A stretch of DNA of 64,000 bases from Candidatus Paraburkholderia kirkii (GTDB taxonomy: Bacteria; Pseudomonadota; Gammaproteobacteria; Burkholderiales; Burkholderiaceae), in assembly GCA_001189345.1 (NCBI GenBank), contig LFKV01000010.1:1-64000 (forward strand), written 5' to 3'. The notes beneath the pieces are model-generated. The model was given only the letters and a program-made list of their open reading frames with translations, was not told where the DNA came from and made no database searches. Shown here in pieces: positions 1 to 10,611 of this stretch. Both the position numbers and the translations under genes were made by a program. Positions within the stretch are counted from its first letter, which is position 1; every line of letters starts with the position of its first letter.

Positions 1-726
1 CGTTACTGGCTTCAGTCCGATTTTCGAGAGAACTTCAATGTGTCATCGGCAATGTAGCAGGAACCATCGCCGCTTAACCACTCGACTTCCCTTTCGGCCT
101 TCAACGCGCCGGTGAAGCGGTTCTCGACGGCTTGAAGCATGACGTCACGCACCATATCGCCAGTGTAACCGCCTGTGCTCGCGGCCCAACTCATGGCTTC
201 GCGGTCGCAACAGTCGAGTGCGAAGACGACACGCAATGGGACACCGGCATCGCAGCGGAATTCGAAGCCATCCGAGCACCAGCGCATGTTGCTGCTATCC
301 ACCGCGACCTTGCCGTCATGCCGACGCGTAGACGAGGCGTGCCGAGGGCGATGTTCAAGCAGCAGGCCGTGGCGACGCATCACGCGATACACGCGCTTTG
401 CATTTACTCGCGGTTGAGCCAGCATGTCCCGGCTTCGCCTCAGCAACGCCCAAGCACCTCGGTATCCATACGTCGGCGCGTCGCCTAACACTCATGAAGT
501 TCGGCGACAAGCGCCGTGTCGTCGAGCACGGGCATCTTGCGCCGGTCGACCCAGTCAGCCGGCCGCTTCGACTTGACTGCGAGATTCGAGCGCGACACCC
601 CCAGGACTTCACAGACCGTCTTCAACGGTCGTCCCCCGGCAGCAATGGTGAGCGCAGTCAATTTTTTTGTTCGACCATACTCCACTGCTTCACGGAGGAT
701 TTCTACCTCCATTGTCTTCTTTCCTA
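1..726 (-). pseudogene. IS3-family transposase OrfB remnant, truncated and frameshifted
   Basis: This is nearly identical to the better preserved transposase at 45134-46129. It reads on the minus strand in at least two frames. Compared with that copy one A is missing near 489-491, and one T is missing near 30 in the segment for the DDE (rve) domain. The window edge cuts off the C-terminal part. The start side ends at the TA at 725-726, where an IS630 element begins and the sequence stops matching the other copy. No OrfA is present. The near identity of the two copies points to recent spread. It cannot make an active transposase. Confidence 0.9.
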
Positions 727-1839
727 GTGCGCTGCGTCATTGAATTAGCACCCTGTCTGTGTTCAGATACAGGTCATGGGTCAAAATGAACCTGACAGAT
801 ATCGAACGTGAGCAACTGTTGTCGGCGGCGCGCAGCCGAACGGTGCGTGCGGCGGACGTGCGACGCGCAAAGTTGATCCTGATGCTCGAGGACGGCGAAT
901 CGCGCGACAGTATCATGCGCACACTGGGTTGCGATTCGCGCTTCATCGCACGCTGGTCGGGGCGCTTCCTCAGCGAGCGACTAGCCGGCATGTACGCCCG
1001 GCACCGCGGGCGGGCGCCTACGCAGCCACCGGCCAAACTGGAAGCGCGGGTGCTCAAGTGCACCCTCAAGCACAAACCCGCCGACGGTTCGACACACTGG
1101 AGTAGCTACAAGCTCGCAGCAGAACTCGGCGACGTATCGGTCTCGGCCGTGCAGCGCATCTGGCGCAAGCACGGCATCAAGCCGCAGCAGTTGGAGCGGC
1201 ACATGGTCTCCAACGACCCGGACTTCGAGACCAAGGCAGCCGACGTGATCGGCTGTACCTGAACCGCCGGCGCACGCAGCGGTGTTCTGCGTGGACGAGA
1301 AGACCGCGATCCAGGCACTCGATCGCAAGGACCGTATGCTGCCGCTGTCGCCCGGGCGCGCCGAGAGTCACGGCTTCGAGTACAAGCGCAACGGCACGCT
1401 CAGCCTGTTCGCGGCGTTCAATACTGCCACCGCGAGGTGCTGGGCAAGACGGTGGCGCGCCACACCAGCGAGCAGTTCGTGGCCTTCCTGACCGACGTCG
1501 TCGCCAGCCAGCCCAAACGCCGGGAAATCCACGCGATCTGCGACAACGTCAGCAGCCATAAGACGCAGCGGGTTGCCGACTTCCTTGATGCGCAGCGCAA
1601 CGTGCACCTGCACTTCACGCCGACCTACTCGTCGTGGCTCAACCAGGTGGAGAACTGGTTCTCGCGCATTCAGCGTGAAGTGATCGCTCGCGGCATCTTC
1701 ACTTCGGTGAAGGATTGGGATCGCAAACTGATGCCGATACATCCGCGAACACAACAAGAACCCGAAACCGATCAAGTGGAAATATGACGATCCTTCGCGC
1801 CGGATTCGACCAGTGCCAATTCAATGACGCAATGGAATA
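725..1839 (+). mobile_element. IS630-family insertion sequence, about 1.1 kb
   Basis: The element lies between TA dinucleotides at 725-726 and 1838-1839, the target duplication expected for IS630/Tc1-mariner elements. Imperfect terminal inverted repeats share TGCGTCATTGAATT (733-746) and its complement near 1818-1832. It encodes one plus-strand transposase, now frameshifted. The left flank is IS3 sequence and the right flank is IS66 sequence, so the target was already a composite, or a deletion or recombination occurred later. Confidence 0.85.
786..1827 (+). pseudogene. IS630-family transposase, three frameshifts
   Basis: The N-terminal part from ATG 786 reads as a helix-turn-helix region, including RRAKLILMLEDGES. 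The frame changes near 1255, where the chain resumes with FCVDEKTAIQAL (first DDE aspartate). It changes again near 1425, before GEVLGKTVARHTSEQF, and a third time near 1730, after the catalytic-glutamate segment WLNQVENWFSRIQRE. The last frame reads HNKNPKPIKWKYDDPSRRI and stops at 1825-1827. Restored, it would be a single-ORF IS630 transposase of usual length (about 345 aa). It is inactive as it stands. Confidence 0.85.
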
Positions 1840-2607
1840 GCGAATGGAATCGATGTGCGCGGAGGCGGGCAACACAGGAGCGACGTTCCAGGGTAACAGG
1901 TCGTCGATGCGGTTTATCGGGTAATCGGCAACGCGCTCGATGACGTAGTGCAGATAGGCTTCGGGATCGATACCATTCAGGCGTGCTGAGCCGATCAGGC
2001 TGTACATCGCGGCTGCACGTTCGCCGCCTGTGTCTGCGCCGGCAAACAGATAATTCCGCCTTCCAATTGCGACGCCGCGTAGCGCCCGCTCGGCGATCAG
2101 ATTGTCGATCTCCGCCTGACCATCACCGCAGTAGTAGACAAGCGCAGGCCAGCGATTCAACGAGTACTGGATCGCCTTGGTGGTGTCCGATTTCGCGGAG
2201 AGTGTGAGAATCGTCGCTTCGAACCACCGCTTCATATCCTCAAGCAGCGGCACCGCCTGCGTCTGGCGAACTCGCAGCCGTTCCCCCGGAGGCTTGCCGT
2301 GAATGTGTTCCTCTATGCCATAGAGCGCGCCAAAGCGCTCGAGTGCTTCGTTGGTAATCGACGACGGTCGCACAGCGTGCAGATCGTGCAGCTTTCGACG
2401 TGCATGTGCCAGGCACGCAGCTTCCCGGATCTGACCACCGGCGTAGAGTTCCGCGTAGCCGGCAAACGCGTCAGCCTGCAGTACGCCCTTGAAGCTGGCA
2501 AGGTGTCGCTGCGGATGTTCGCCGCGACGATCCGGTGTATCAGCGAACCAGACTGCTGGAGCCTCAGTCGAACCACTGGGCCAATCATCGCGCACATATA
2601 GATCCAT
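1840..2607 (-). pseudogene. tnpC: IS66 transposase TnpC, C-terminal half
   Basis: The open frame begins inside the family's YVRDD region and contains [10 protein letters not shown], the DDE-core segment, then the conserved C-terminal part with AERALRGVAIGRRNYLFAG and the IS66 C-terminal tail RIDDLLPWNV. Full TnpC proteins are about 510-540 aa; only about 250 remain. A short stretch at 2608-2658 resembles the very start of tnpC (LPDDPRA), so about 250 codons between it and 2607 were deleted. The frame runs out of IS66 into IS630 sequence. Confidence 0.85.
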
Positions 2608-2658
2608 TGCAACAGTTTACGACTGTCTGCTGCACGCGGATCATCAGGTAACTGACGT

Positions 2659-3006
2659 TTACAAAGCGCTGCGCGGGCGTGCTGCCTCGATCGGTTCGCG
2701 CCAGTCAAACCCTTCGAGAAGCAGCGCCAGTTGAGCCGTTGTCAGCGCCACAACACCAGTGTCAGCACGTGGCCATGCAAAACGTCCTTTCTCAAGGCGC
2801 TTTGCAAACGGACATAGGCCGCCATCGCTCCAGTACAACGCCTTCATAAGGTCACCACGGCGCCCTCTGAAGATAAAAACCTGGCCACCGTACGGATCCT
2901 TCTCAAGCACTGTCTGCACCTTCGCTGCAAGCGCATTAAAGCCGGATCACATGTCAGTGACGCCTGCGGCGATCCAGATCCGCGTATTTGCAGGCAGGCC
3001 GATCAT
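2659..3006 (-). pseudogene. tnpB: IS66 accessory protein TnpB with an in-frame stop
   Basis: From ATG 3006 the reading is MIGLPANTRIWIAAGVTDM, then TGA (complement of 2947-2949) at codon 20, then SGFNALAAKVQTVLEKDPYGGQVFIFRG and the rest of a typical 115-residue TnpB. The family normally has an arginine codon at this place (DMR.GF), so CGA to TGA is the likely change. The start codon overlaps the tnpA stop as TGATG, the usual coupling in IS66. Confidence 0.85.
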
Positions 3007-3442
3007 CAGAGAAGCCGCTCGAGTACCAGGCGCAAGATCGTCGCGTCGGGCGTGCCTTCTATCCGGACGGAAGTATTGCCGTGCTGAAGCTCAATCCTGC
3101 CGCTCGTAGTAACTGGAGCGGCCTGCACAACTTCGTCGAATCCGGCAGATGGTCAGTTGCCCGATCGGGCTGAACATCGACAACAACAGGCAACATGGCC
3201 TGCGTCTGAGCATCTTCGACCAGCAGGCCCTGCGCGTACAGTTTGCGCCACGCCCATACCTGGTTGGCATTGACGTTATTGTCGCGGGCGACCCGAGCGA
3301 CCGAGGCTCCTGGTTCAAATGTCTGCTCGACGACCGTTCGTTTCCATTCCAACGGATGCCGCCGGTTCTGGCGCTTGGCCGGCAATTCGACTGTCTGAGA
3401 CACTGTATCCATTCTCCGCAGTTCGTGGACACTGTCGGTCAA
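3004..3442 (-). pseudogene. tnpA: IS66 OrfA/TnpA, frameshifted near its end
   Basis: The N-terminal part has the TnpA/transposase-8-like helix-turn-helix (RTVVEQTFEPGASVARVARD, then NANQVWAWRKLY). Near 3125-3135 the frame shifts. The correct continuation in another frame is VVQAAPVTTSGRIELQ, then VRIEGTPDATILRLVLERLL and a TGA that overlaps the tnpB ATG. The C-terminal segment is typical of IS66 TnpA proteins. Confidence 0.85.
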
Positions 3443-3493
3443 TCGCGTCCGTTGCGGCTGATGATTGCATCTTCTACCTAGAACGAGACAACG

Positions 3494-3513
3494 GTACAGA
3501 TCGAGCGCTTACC
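3494..3513 (-). repeat. IS66 terminal inverted repeat (tnpA side)
   Basis: GGTACAGATCGAGCGCTTAC here differs at one base from GGTACTGATCGAGCGCTTAC at 11898-11917, the opposite end of IS66 copy B in inverted orientation. It marks the exact end of the element. Coding sequence of the interrupted nagE gene begins immediately after it. Confidence 0.8.
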
Positions 3514-4093
3514 TTCGAAGTACATCGCGGCGCTCGGCGGCGCGTCCAATCTGATGCTCGTCGACGCATGCACGACGCGTCTGCGTCTGTCGGTGGCGGA
3601 CACGGAAAAGGTATCCGAAGCGCAGTTGAAGAACATCGGCGCACGCGGCGTGCTGAAGCGCGGCGCGACCAACGTGCAGGTGATCATCGGGCCGGAAGCG
3701 GACCTGATCGCCGATGAAATCCGCGGCGAGCTCAAGCATTCGTCGACGCGCGGCGCGACGCCCGCCTCGTCCGCCCCGGCGCAACCGGTCGCGGCCGCGG
3801 CCAGCGCGGACCAGACGCCCGGCCCGCTCGATCCGGATCCGCTGCGCTGGCTCGCGCCGTGTTCGGCGGCGCGACCAACGTCGCATCGCTCGACGCGGTC
3901 GCCGCGACGCGCCTGCGTGTGGTCGCGCGATCCGTCGTCGGTGGATCGTCAGCGGCTGTCGTCGCTCGACGTGGCGAGGGTGTCGGCCGATACGTTCCAC
4001 ATCGTCGTGGGCGCGGCGGCGCAGCGCTATGCGGCGCAAATGTCCACGCGTCTGTCGGCAAACGGCGGCGGCGCGGCGCCGCTGCCGGCGTGA
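3514..4093 (+). pseudogene. nagE: 3' fragment of a NagE-type PTS transporter (EIIB domains), cut by IS66
   Basis: The reading KYIAALGGASNLMLVDACTT is a PTS EIIB domain with the phosphocysteine motif CTTRLRL at about 3570-3590. Through a proline/alanine-rich linker it is followed by a second, degenerate EIIB-like domain (VFGGATNVASLDAVAATRLR, then SADTFHIVVGAAA), readable only by changing frame near 3855 and again near 3920. This second domain has Ala-Thr instead of Cys-Thr, so it would not be phosphorylated. The membrane EIIC part and the start are missing beyond the IS66 end. In the family NagE imports and phosphorylates N-acetylglucosamine. No transport function can remain. Confidence 0.8.
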
Positions 4094-4162
4094 CGTGCTA
4101 GCAAGCGAGGTGTAACGGACGGTGCCTTCGGGCGCCGTTTCTTGTTCCGTCGTGCGCCGAAA

Positions 4163-4200
4163 CAAAAAAAGCCCGCCGTCGAAAGACGGCGGGCTTCGCA
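4163..4200 (-). terminator. Intrinsic terminator of rpoH
   Basis: Stem GCCCGCCGTC (4171-4180), loop GAAA, and the complementary arm to 4194. On the minus strand the hairpin is followed by a T-tract (A-run at 4164-4170). It lies 26 bases after the rpoH stop and faces the end of the nagE fragment. Confidence 0.85.
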
Positions 4201-4225
4201 ATTTCTGCTAAAGTACAGTCAGGTA

Positions 4226-5167
4226 TTACGCGTAGTCGTGCAGCGCCGAGCGCATCTTCTTCATTGCGTTCGCCTCGATCTGGCGAATGCGCTCGGCCGA
4301 TACGCCGAACTCGTCGGCCAGTTCATGCAGCGTCTTGCCGCCCGAGCCGTCGTCCTGCACGTCGAGCCAGCGCGTCTCGATGATGCGGCGGCTGCGCTCG
4401 TCCAGTGACTCGAGCGCCTCGACGAGGCCATCGCTCTGCAGTTTGTCGAACTGGCGCGCGGCGATGACGTTCGTCGGCTCGTTGTGCGAATCCGCCAGAT
4501 AGGCGATCGGCGCGAATGCTTCCTCGCCGTCCTCGACCTGGCCTTCGAGCGCGATGTCGCCGCCCGACAGGCGGGTTTCCATCTCCGCGACTTCCTCGCG
4601 CTTCACGTTCAACTCGCTCGCCAGACCGTCGATTTCATCGGGCGTGAACGCCGAATGGCCGGTCTTGTGGCTGCGGAGGTTGAAGAACAGCTTGCGCTGC
4701 GCCTTGGTCGTCGCGACCTTCACCATGCGCCAGTTGCGCAGGATGTACTCGTGGATCTCAGCCTTGATCCAGTGCATCGCATAGGACACCAGGCGCACGT
4801 TTTGCTCAGGATCGAATCGCCTCACGGCCTTCATCAGACCGATGTTGCCTTCCTGGATCAGGTCCGCGTGTGGCAGGCCGTAGCCCAGATAGTTGCGGGC
4901 GATCGAGACGACGAGGCGCAGGTGCGAAAGCACGAGCTGGCGCGCCGCGTCCAGGTTGCCGTGCTCGCGGAATTCGGTGGCGTACTGACGTTCCTCCGCC
5001 GGCGAAAGCATCGGAATGCGGTTCACTGCTTGTATGTATGAATCGATGTTGCCGATCTGGCCGGTCAGCATCGACGATTGTGCGTACGTCAGCGCGCCTG
5101 CCGAAGATGCCTTGGCAGGTGCCGAGCTCACAACATTCGGAAGGGTCATCGCATTGGTCACGCTCAT
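4226..5167 (-). CDS. rpoH: RNA polymerase heat-shock sigma factor sigma-32
   Basis: This is an intact 313-residue sigma-70 family protein that directs RNA polymerase to heat-shock promoters. Region 2 spans about 75-145 (DLIQEGNIGLMKAVRRFDP at 102-120). The RpoH signature box QRKLFFNLR is at 157-165 and separates it from RpoD and RpoS. Region 4 with its helix-turn-helix is near 253-305. A good ribosome site (AAGGAG) precedes ATG 5167. It is a single gene with its own terminator. A perfect CIRCE operator 74 bases upstream of the start suggests that its transcription is controlled by HrcA. Confidence 0.97.
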   Translation of the reverse strand: MSVTNAMTLPNVVSSAPAKASSAGALTYAQSSMLTGQIGNIDSYIQAVNRIPMLSPAEERQYATEFREHGNLDAARQLVLSHLRLVVSIARNYLGYGLPHADLIQEGNIGLMKAVRRFDPEQNVRLVSYAMHWIKAEIHEYILRNWRMVKVATTKAQRKLFFNLRSHKTGHSAFTPDEIDGLASELNVKREEVAEMETRLSGGDIALEGQVEDGEEAFAPIAYLADSHNEPTNVIAARQFDKLQSDGLVEALESLDERSRRIIETRWLDVQDDGSGGKTLHELADEFGVSAERIRQIEANAMKKMRSALHDYA

Positions 5168-5240
5168 AAGCTCCTTATCAACAATTTCAACAATTCACTG
5201 CTCGCTCCCGCGAGGCGACGGCGGTAAATCAAGCACGATA

Positions 5241-5267
5241 TTAGCACTCCCATCCAGCGAGTGCTAA
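5241..5267. promoter_or_regulatory. CIRCE element (HrcA operator) upstream of rpoH
   Basis: The sequence is TTAGCACTC-N9-GAGTGCTAA with both 9-base arms perfect (5241-5249 and 5259-5267; spacer 5250-5258). This is the full consensus for binding by the heat-shock repressor HrcA. CIRCE normally controls groESL and dnaK. Here the nearest gene is rpoH, starting at 5167 on the minus strand. The site is palindromic and could also act on any rightward promoter, but no intact rightward gene follows. Confidence 0.92.
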
Positions 5268-5830
5268 GAGTTAGAGGCCAAAGGCATGTGGGAGTTCCCA
5301 CAAATGCTATCGAATTTGTGGGTCTCATAGAGGATGGATCGTTGCGCCGATTGAAGTCAGATTTACCGATGCCCGACCGCCGATCGAATGAGTTACCGCG
5401 CTTGCGCGTCGCGGTGAAAGATAATTCAACGAAATGTGGTGCGTGGATGCGATTCCTGCAAATCTTGTAAAAGCCCTCTAGAATCCGCCAGGCGACATCG
5501 TTTGTGAAACACGCCCGTCATCCGAATATGGGGTGCTCATGCATAAAAAAGAGTTCGTGGCTTGGTTCGTTGTCCCGTCTGACGATCTGCGCGACGCTCG
5601 GCCTCGCGTCGGCGGCGGCTCACGCCGACCGGTTCGGCGTTCAGATTGGTCTCGGGCCGCGCGCTGATCGAGATGGAGTCGAAGAACGGCGCGCTGCTTT
5701 TTCCCATCGCCTATACGGCCGTGCACATCCAGACCGGGGCAGTGGTAGCTGCTCGCGTTGCAGGCGACGCGCGTAGCCCTCGAGTAAGCCGCGCGCGCCG
5801 CGTCACGCCGGAGGGCGTCACGCCGGAGGA
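5268..5830 (+). other. Region between CIRCE and leuA with a possible decayed secreted-protein gene
   Basis: No intact gene is visible. From ATG 5529 a plus-strand frame reads like a signal peptide (SRLTICATLGLASAAAHA, ending near 5630). The likely coding signal then moves to another frame (ALIEMESKNGALLFPIAYTA, near 5665-5725, with GC-rich third positions) and ends in unrelated sequence. I do not recognise a family. It may be the remnant of a small periplasmic protein. The direct repeat GTCACGCCGGAGG occurs at about 5805-5830, just before the leuA stop. Confidence 0.3.
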
Positions 5831-7814
<1,984 letters not shown>

Positions 7815-7892
7815 TTACGCTAGACGTAGCGATAGGGGCCGCGCTAGGCGGCCCGAAATAATTCGGAGCGAGGAGGGCTGGGTGAAGCTCAT
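7815..7892 (-). CDS. Leucine-rich leader peptide of leuA
   Basis: This is a 25-codon frame from ATG 7892 to TAA 7815-7817. It has five leucines at codons 9, 16, 20, 22 and 24. The first is CTC and the other four are CTA, a codon rarely used in this GC-rich genome. Two ATT isoleucine codons sit at 11-12. A cluster of rare codons for the pathway's end product is the hallmark of attenuator leader peptides of leu operons, where ribosome stalling at uncharged tRNA-Leu allows read-through. It lies 318 bases upstream of leuA on the same strand. The peptide itself need have no other function. The downstream hairpins are not resolved. Confidence 0.7.
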   Translation of the reverse strand: MSFTQPSSLRIISGRLARPLSLRLA

Positions 7893-7900
7893 GCGCTCAA

Positions 7901-7928
7901 CTTAAACCAGTGCTGAAGACTGTGTCAA
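7901..7928 (-). promoter_or_regulatory. Candidate leuA promoter
   Basis: On the minus strand a perfect -35 hexamer TTGACA (complement of 7923-7928) is followed after 16 bases by TTTAAG (complement of 7901-7906), a 4/6 match to the -10 consensus. The leader ATG is only 9 bases beyond the -10, so the transcript would begin at or just before it and be nearly leaderless. A start further upstream cannot be excluded. Confidence 0.45.
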
Positions 7929-7953
7929 ATCCGGATTTCGCCCACGAACGCGA

Positions 7954-8925
7954 TCAGGCCGGCCGGCGCACCACGTCCGCGATCGCTTCGACCTGGCGCG
8001 CGACCGCGGGCAGCACGGGCACGTCGCCGCGCAGCACGGATTCGGTCCAGCGCGCGGTAGTGGCCGCGTCGAGCGCCTCGGGCAGATCGACGGGCAGCGC
8101 GTCCGGCTGCGAATGCTCCGGCGAGATTAGCGTTTCGGCGCGTTTTTCGTGGAACCAGTCGACTTGCACCTGGCGGCGGGTATCCGCGACTGCTTCGCCT
8201 TCCGTGCCGCGCGCGAGCAGCGCGCCGCCCGCCGCCACCTCCGGATGCTCGGAGAAGAGCCCGGTGAGGCTCTCGCGATACTGGGGATGCGTGTAGTTGA
8301 CGAGCCTCAGGCCCGGCTTCGCGAACGGCTGGAGGAGCTTCACGAGCGTATGCGTCGAATTGCGCACGCCCATCCGGCGCCTGAGCGCCAGGAGCCGCGC
8401 GAGCTTCGGCGCGAGCACGGTGATCGGCGCGAAGGCCAGGCGGCGCGACGCGAGGCTGTCCTCGATTTCATCGTGCGAGGCCGCGTGCGCGATGCTCAGT
8501 TCGGTGAATATCTCGGCGCTCGTTACGCGGCCCGGATCCTCGGTGACGCCGTGCACCAGCACCGGCACGCCTTCGCGCGCGAGCAGGAGTGAGAGCAACG
8601 GCACGAGGTTGGGCGTCTTGCGCGCGCCGTTGTAGCTCGGAATCGAGACGGGCCGCGCGTGCTCGCGGCCATCCTGAACGTGCAGCGGTTCGAACGAGCG
8701 GTGCGCGGCGGAAAGCATCGCGGCGAGTTCGGCGGAAGTCTCGCCCTTGACGCGATAGGCGAGCAGCACCGCGCCGAGTTCGAGCTCGGAGACGCGGCCA
8801 TCGAGCATCGCTTCGTATAGCGCGTAGGCGTCGTCTTGCGAAAGCGCGCGCGCGCCGTGCGGCCCGCGGCCGATTTCCTTGATGTAGCGTGCGCAGGCGA
8901 AAGTGGGGGAAGCGGAGTCGGTCAT
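7954..8925 (-). CDS. ybiB: YbiB-like DNA-binding protein (anthranilate phosphoribosyltransferase fold)
   Basis: This intact 323-residue protein belongs to the glycosyltransferase family 3 fold, as TrpD does. Residues about 20-80 form the helical N-terminal domain ([20 protein letters not shown], then [15 protein letters not shown]). The catalytic-like domain carries [20 protein letters not shown] and [19 protein letters not shown] in place of the TrpD glycine-rich loop. This is typical of YbiB/TrpD2 proteins, which bind nucleic acid and lack the tryptophan-pathway activity. It is monocistronic and diverges from the catabolic genes at 9256. The annotation rests on family resemblance; the biological role is not well known. 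Confidence 0.8.
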   Translation of the reverse strand: MTDSASPTFACARYIKEIGRGPHGARALSQDDAYALYEAMLDGRVSELELGAVLLAYRVKGETSAELAAMLSAAHRSFEPLHVQDGREHARPVSIPSYNGARKTPNLVPLLSLLLAREGVPVLVHGVTEDPGRVTSAEIFTELSIAHAASHDEIEDSLASRRLAFAPITVLAPKLARLLALRRRMGVRNSTHTLVKLLQPFAKPGLRLVNYTHPQYRESLTGLFSEHPEVAAGGALLARGTEGEAVADTRRQVQVDWFHEKRAETLISPEHSQPDALPVDLPEALDAATTARWTESVLRGDVPVLPAVARQVEAIADVVRRPA

Positions 8926-9255
8926 CGGAAAGGTGCGCGGATCGGGCGCTCATTTCCATGGTGTGAGCGATGCCGTCGCGCGTATTCAGGGTGCAGGAAT
9001 GTCATTCAGTACCGCATTTGCGCAGCGCTGGCAAGGTGCGAGGATCAAACGTTTCGCGCGGAGCGGGTCCGATGCGTCGTCGCGATGCGGGATCCGACGA
9101 GCCGCCGAAGGCTCGGCGAAAGCTCGCGGAGCCGCGCCCGACAAGCCTCGCCACGATTTGCGCGCGCACGTTATACTCCCTTTTCTCGCGGATCGTTCGC
9201 GCCAGCGCATGCGCCCATGAATCTGCCAATCCAGAAACAGCAACAGGAGAGCGGG
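8926..9255. other. Divergent intergenic region between ybiB and the FAH-family gene
   Basis: No convincing gene is visible in about 330 bases. A TATACT hexamer at 9173-9178 could serve as a -10 for the rightward genes, but I see no matching -35 at the proper distance. Confidence 0.4.
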
Positions 9256-9956
9256 ATGAGTTACGTGTTTCCCTCGGCGCCGGCGGCAGCCGTGCCCGTC
9301 GACGGTTCGAACGAGCAGTTTCCCGTGCGCCGCATCTATTGCGTCGGGCGCAACTACGAAGCCCACGCGCGCGAAATGGGCCACGACCCCGACCGCGAGC
9401 CGCCGTTCTTCTTCAGCAAGCCCGCGGATGCCGTGCTGTATGGTCGCGCCGGGTGCGACCGGCGAGTTTCCGTATCCGTCGCAGACGAAGAATCTGCACT
9501 TCGAGATGGAGCTCGTCGCCGCCATCGGCAAGCAGGGCAAAGACATTCCCGCAGATAAAGGGCTCGACTACGTCTACGGCTATGCGCTCGGCCTCGACAT
9601 GACGCGCCGCGACCTGCAAGCCGAAGCGAAGAAGCTCGGCCGTCCGTGGGACACCGCGAAGGGCTTCGACCGCTCCGCGCCGATCGGCCCGATTCACCCC
9701 GTGTCGAAGGTGGGGCATCTGGAAAAGAGCGCGATCTGGCTCACCGTGAACGGCGAGGAAAAGCAGCGCTCGGACATCTCGCAACTGATCTGGTCGGTGG
9801 GCGAGACGGTCGCGTACCTCTCGACGCTTTTCGAACTGTTTTCCCGGCGATCTCATCTTCACCGGCACGCCGGAGGGCGTCGGCGCGGTCGTGAAGGGCG
9901 ATCTGCTCAAGGGCGGCGTGGACGGCATCGGCGAATTCTCCGTGCGCGTGGTCTGA
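9256..9956 (+). pseudogene. Fumarylacetoacetate/fumarylpyruvate hydrolase family protein, frameshifted
   Basis: The N-terminal part ([19 protein letters not shown], then [14 protein letters not shown]) is the usual entry into the FAH catalytic fold. Near 9443 the frame shifts to [14 protein letters not shown] and [14 protein letters not shown], which carry metal-ligand positions, and KGLDYVYGYALGLDMTRRDL. Near 9840 it shifts again to [20 protein letters not shown] and the stop at 9954-9956. Repaired it is about 233 residues, normal for the short fumarylpyruvate-hydrolase type. It stands 4 bases before maiA, so the pair would have cleaved ring-fission products of tyrosine or gentisate-like catabolism. 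With two frameshifts it is presumably inactive. Confidence 0.85.
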
Positions 9957-9960
9957 GCCC

Positions 9961-10611
9961 ATGAACATGAAGCTCTACAGCTATTTCCGCAGCTCGGCCG
10001 CGTATCGCGTGCGTATCGCGCTGAACCTGAAGGGGCTCGACTACGCCTACGAGGCGATCCATCTGCTGCGCGACGGCGGCCAGCAGCTCAAGCCCGAGTA
10101 TCGCGCGCTGAACCCGGACGGCATCGTGCCGACGCTGATCGACGGCGACGACGTGCTGACCCAGTCGCTCGCGATCATCGAGTATCTGGAGGAGACGCAT
10201 CCCGAGCCGCCGCTCTTGCCGAAGAGCCCGTCGGATCGCGCGTTCGTGCGTTCGGTCGCGATGCAGGTCGCGTGCGAAATCCATCCGCTCGACAATCTGC
10301 GCGTGCTCAAGTACCTGAAGCATCAGGTGAAAGTGCCGGACGAAATCAAGGACGCCTGGTACCGGCACTGGGTCGAGACCGGCTTCGAGCCGCTCGAAAA
10401 GCGCCTGGCGAACGACAGGCGCGTCGACGCGCTGACCTTCGGCGACACGCCGACGGTCGCCGATCTGTGCCTCGTGCCGCAGGTGTTCAACGCACGGCGT
10501 TTCGGCATCGACTTGAGCCGCTTCCCGACCATCGAGCGCATCGCCGATCACGCCTGCACCATCGACGCCTTCGCACAGGCCGCTCCGGCGCAGCAGCCGG
10601 ACGCCGAGTGA
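9961..10611 (+). CDS. maiA: Maleylacetoacetate isomerase (zeta-class glutathione S-transferase)
   Basis: This intact protein of 216 residues (214 if the second ATG at 9967 is used) isomerises maleylacetoacetate or maleylpyruvate to the fumaryl form with glutathione. The N-terminal thioredoxin-like domain starts [20 protein letters not shown]; SSxxxRVRIAL is the zeta-class motif for glutathione binding and catalysis. The C-terminal helical domain follows from about residue 90 and includes the usual [20 protein letters not shown]. It is in an operon with the broken FAH gene upstream, and its stop overlaps the GTG of the next gene by 4 bases. Confidence 0.92.
   Translation: MNMKLYSYFRSSAAYRVRIALNLKGLDYAYEAIHLLRDGGQQLKPEYRALNPDGIVPTLIDGDDVLTQSLAIIEYLEETHPEPPLLPKSPSDRAFVRSVAMQVACEIHPLDNLRVLKYLKHQVKVPDEIKDAWYRHWVETGFEPLEKRLANDRRVDALTFGDTPTVADLCLVPQVFNARRFGIDLSRFPTIERIADHACTIDAFAQAAPAQQPDAE

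Larger units (their letters stand above)
1838..3513 (-). mobile_element. IS66-family element, copy A, internally deleted and cut at its tnpC end
   Basis: The minus-strand order tnpA (3442), tnpB (3006) and tnpC (below 2659) is the normal IS66 order. The tnpA-side terminal inverted repeat is at 3494-3513, ending in GCGCTTAC, and matches the end of copy B at 11898-11917. The other terminus is missing: IS66 sequence stops at the TA used by the IS630 element. Most of the N-terminal half of tnpC is also missing. From 1838 to 2485 it is an inverted duplicate of 11211-11858. All three genes are damaged, so the element is dead. Confidence 0.88.

Noticed and set aside
9159..9178. Full promoter TTGCGC / TATACT before the FAH-family gene
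   Set aside because: The spacing between the hexamers is only 8 bases, so at most the TATACT can be a -10.
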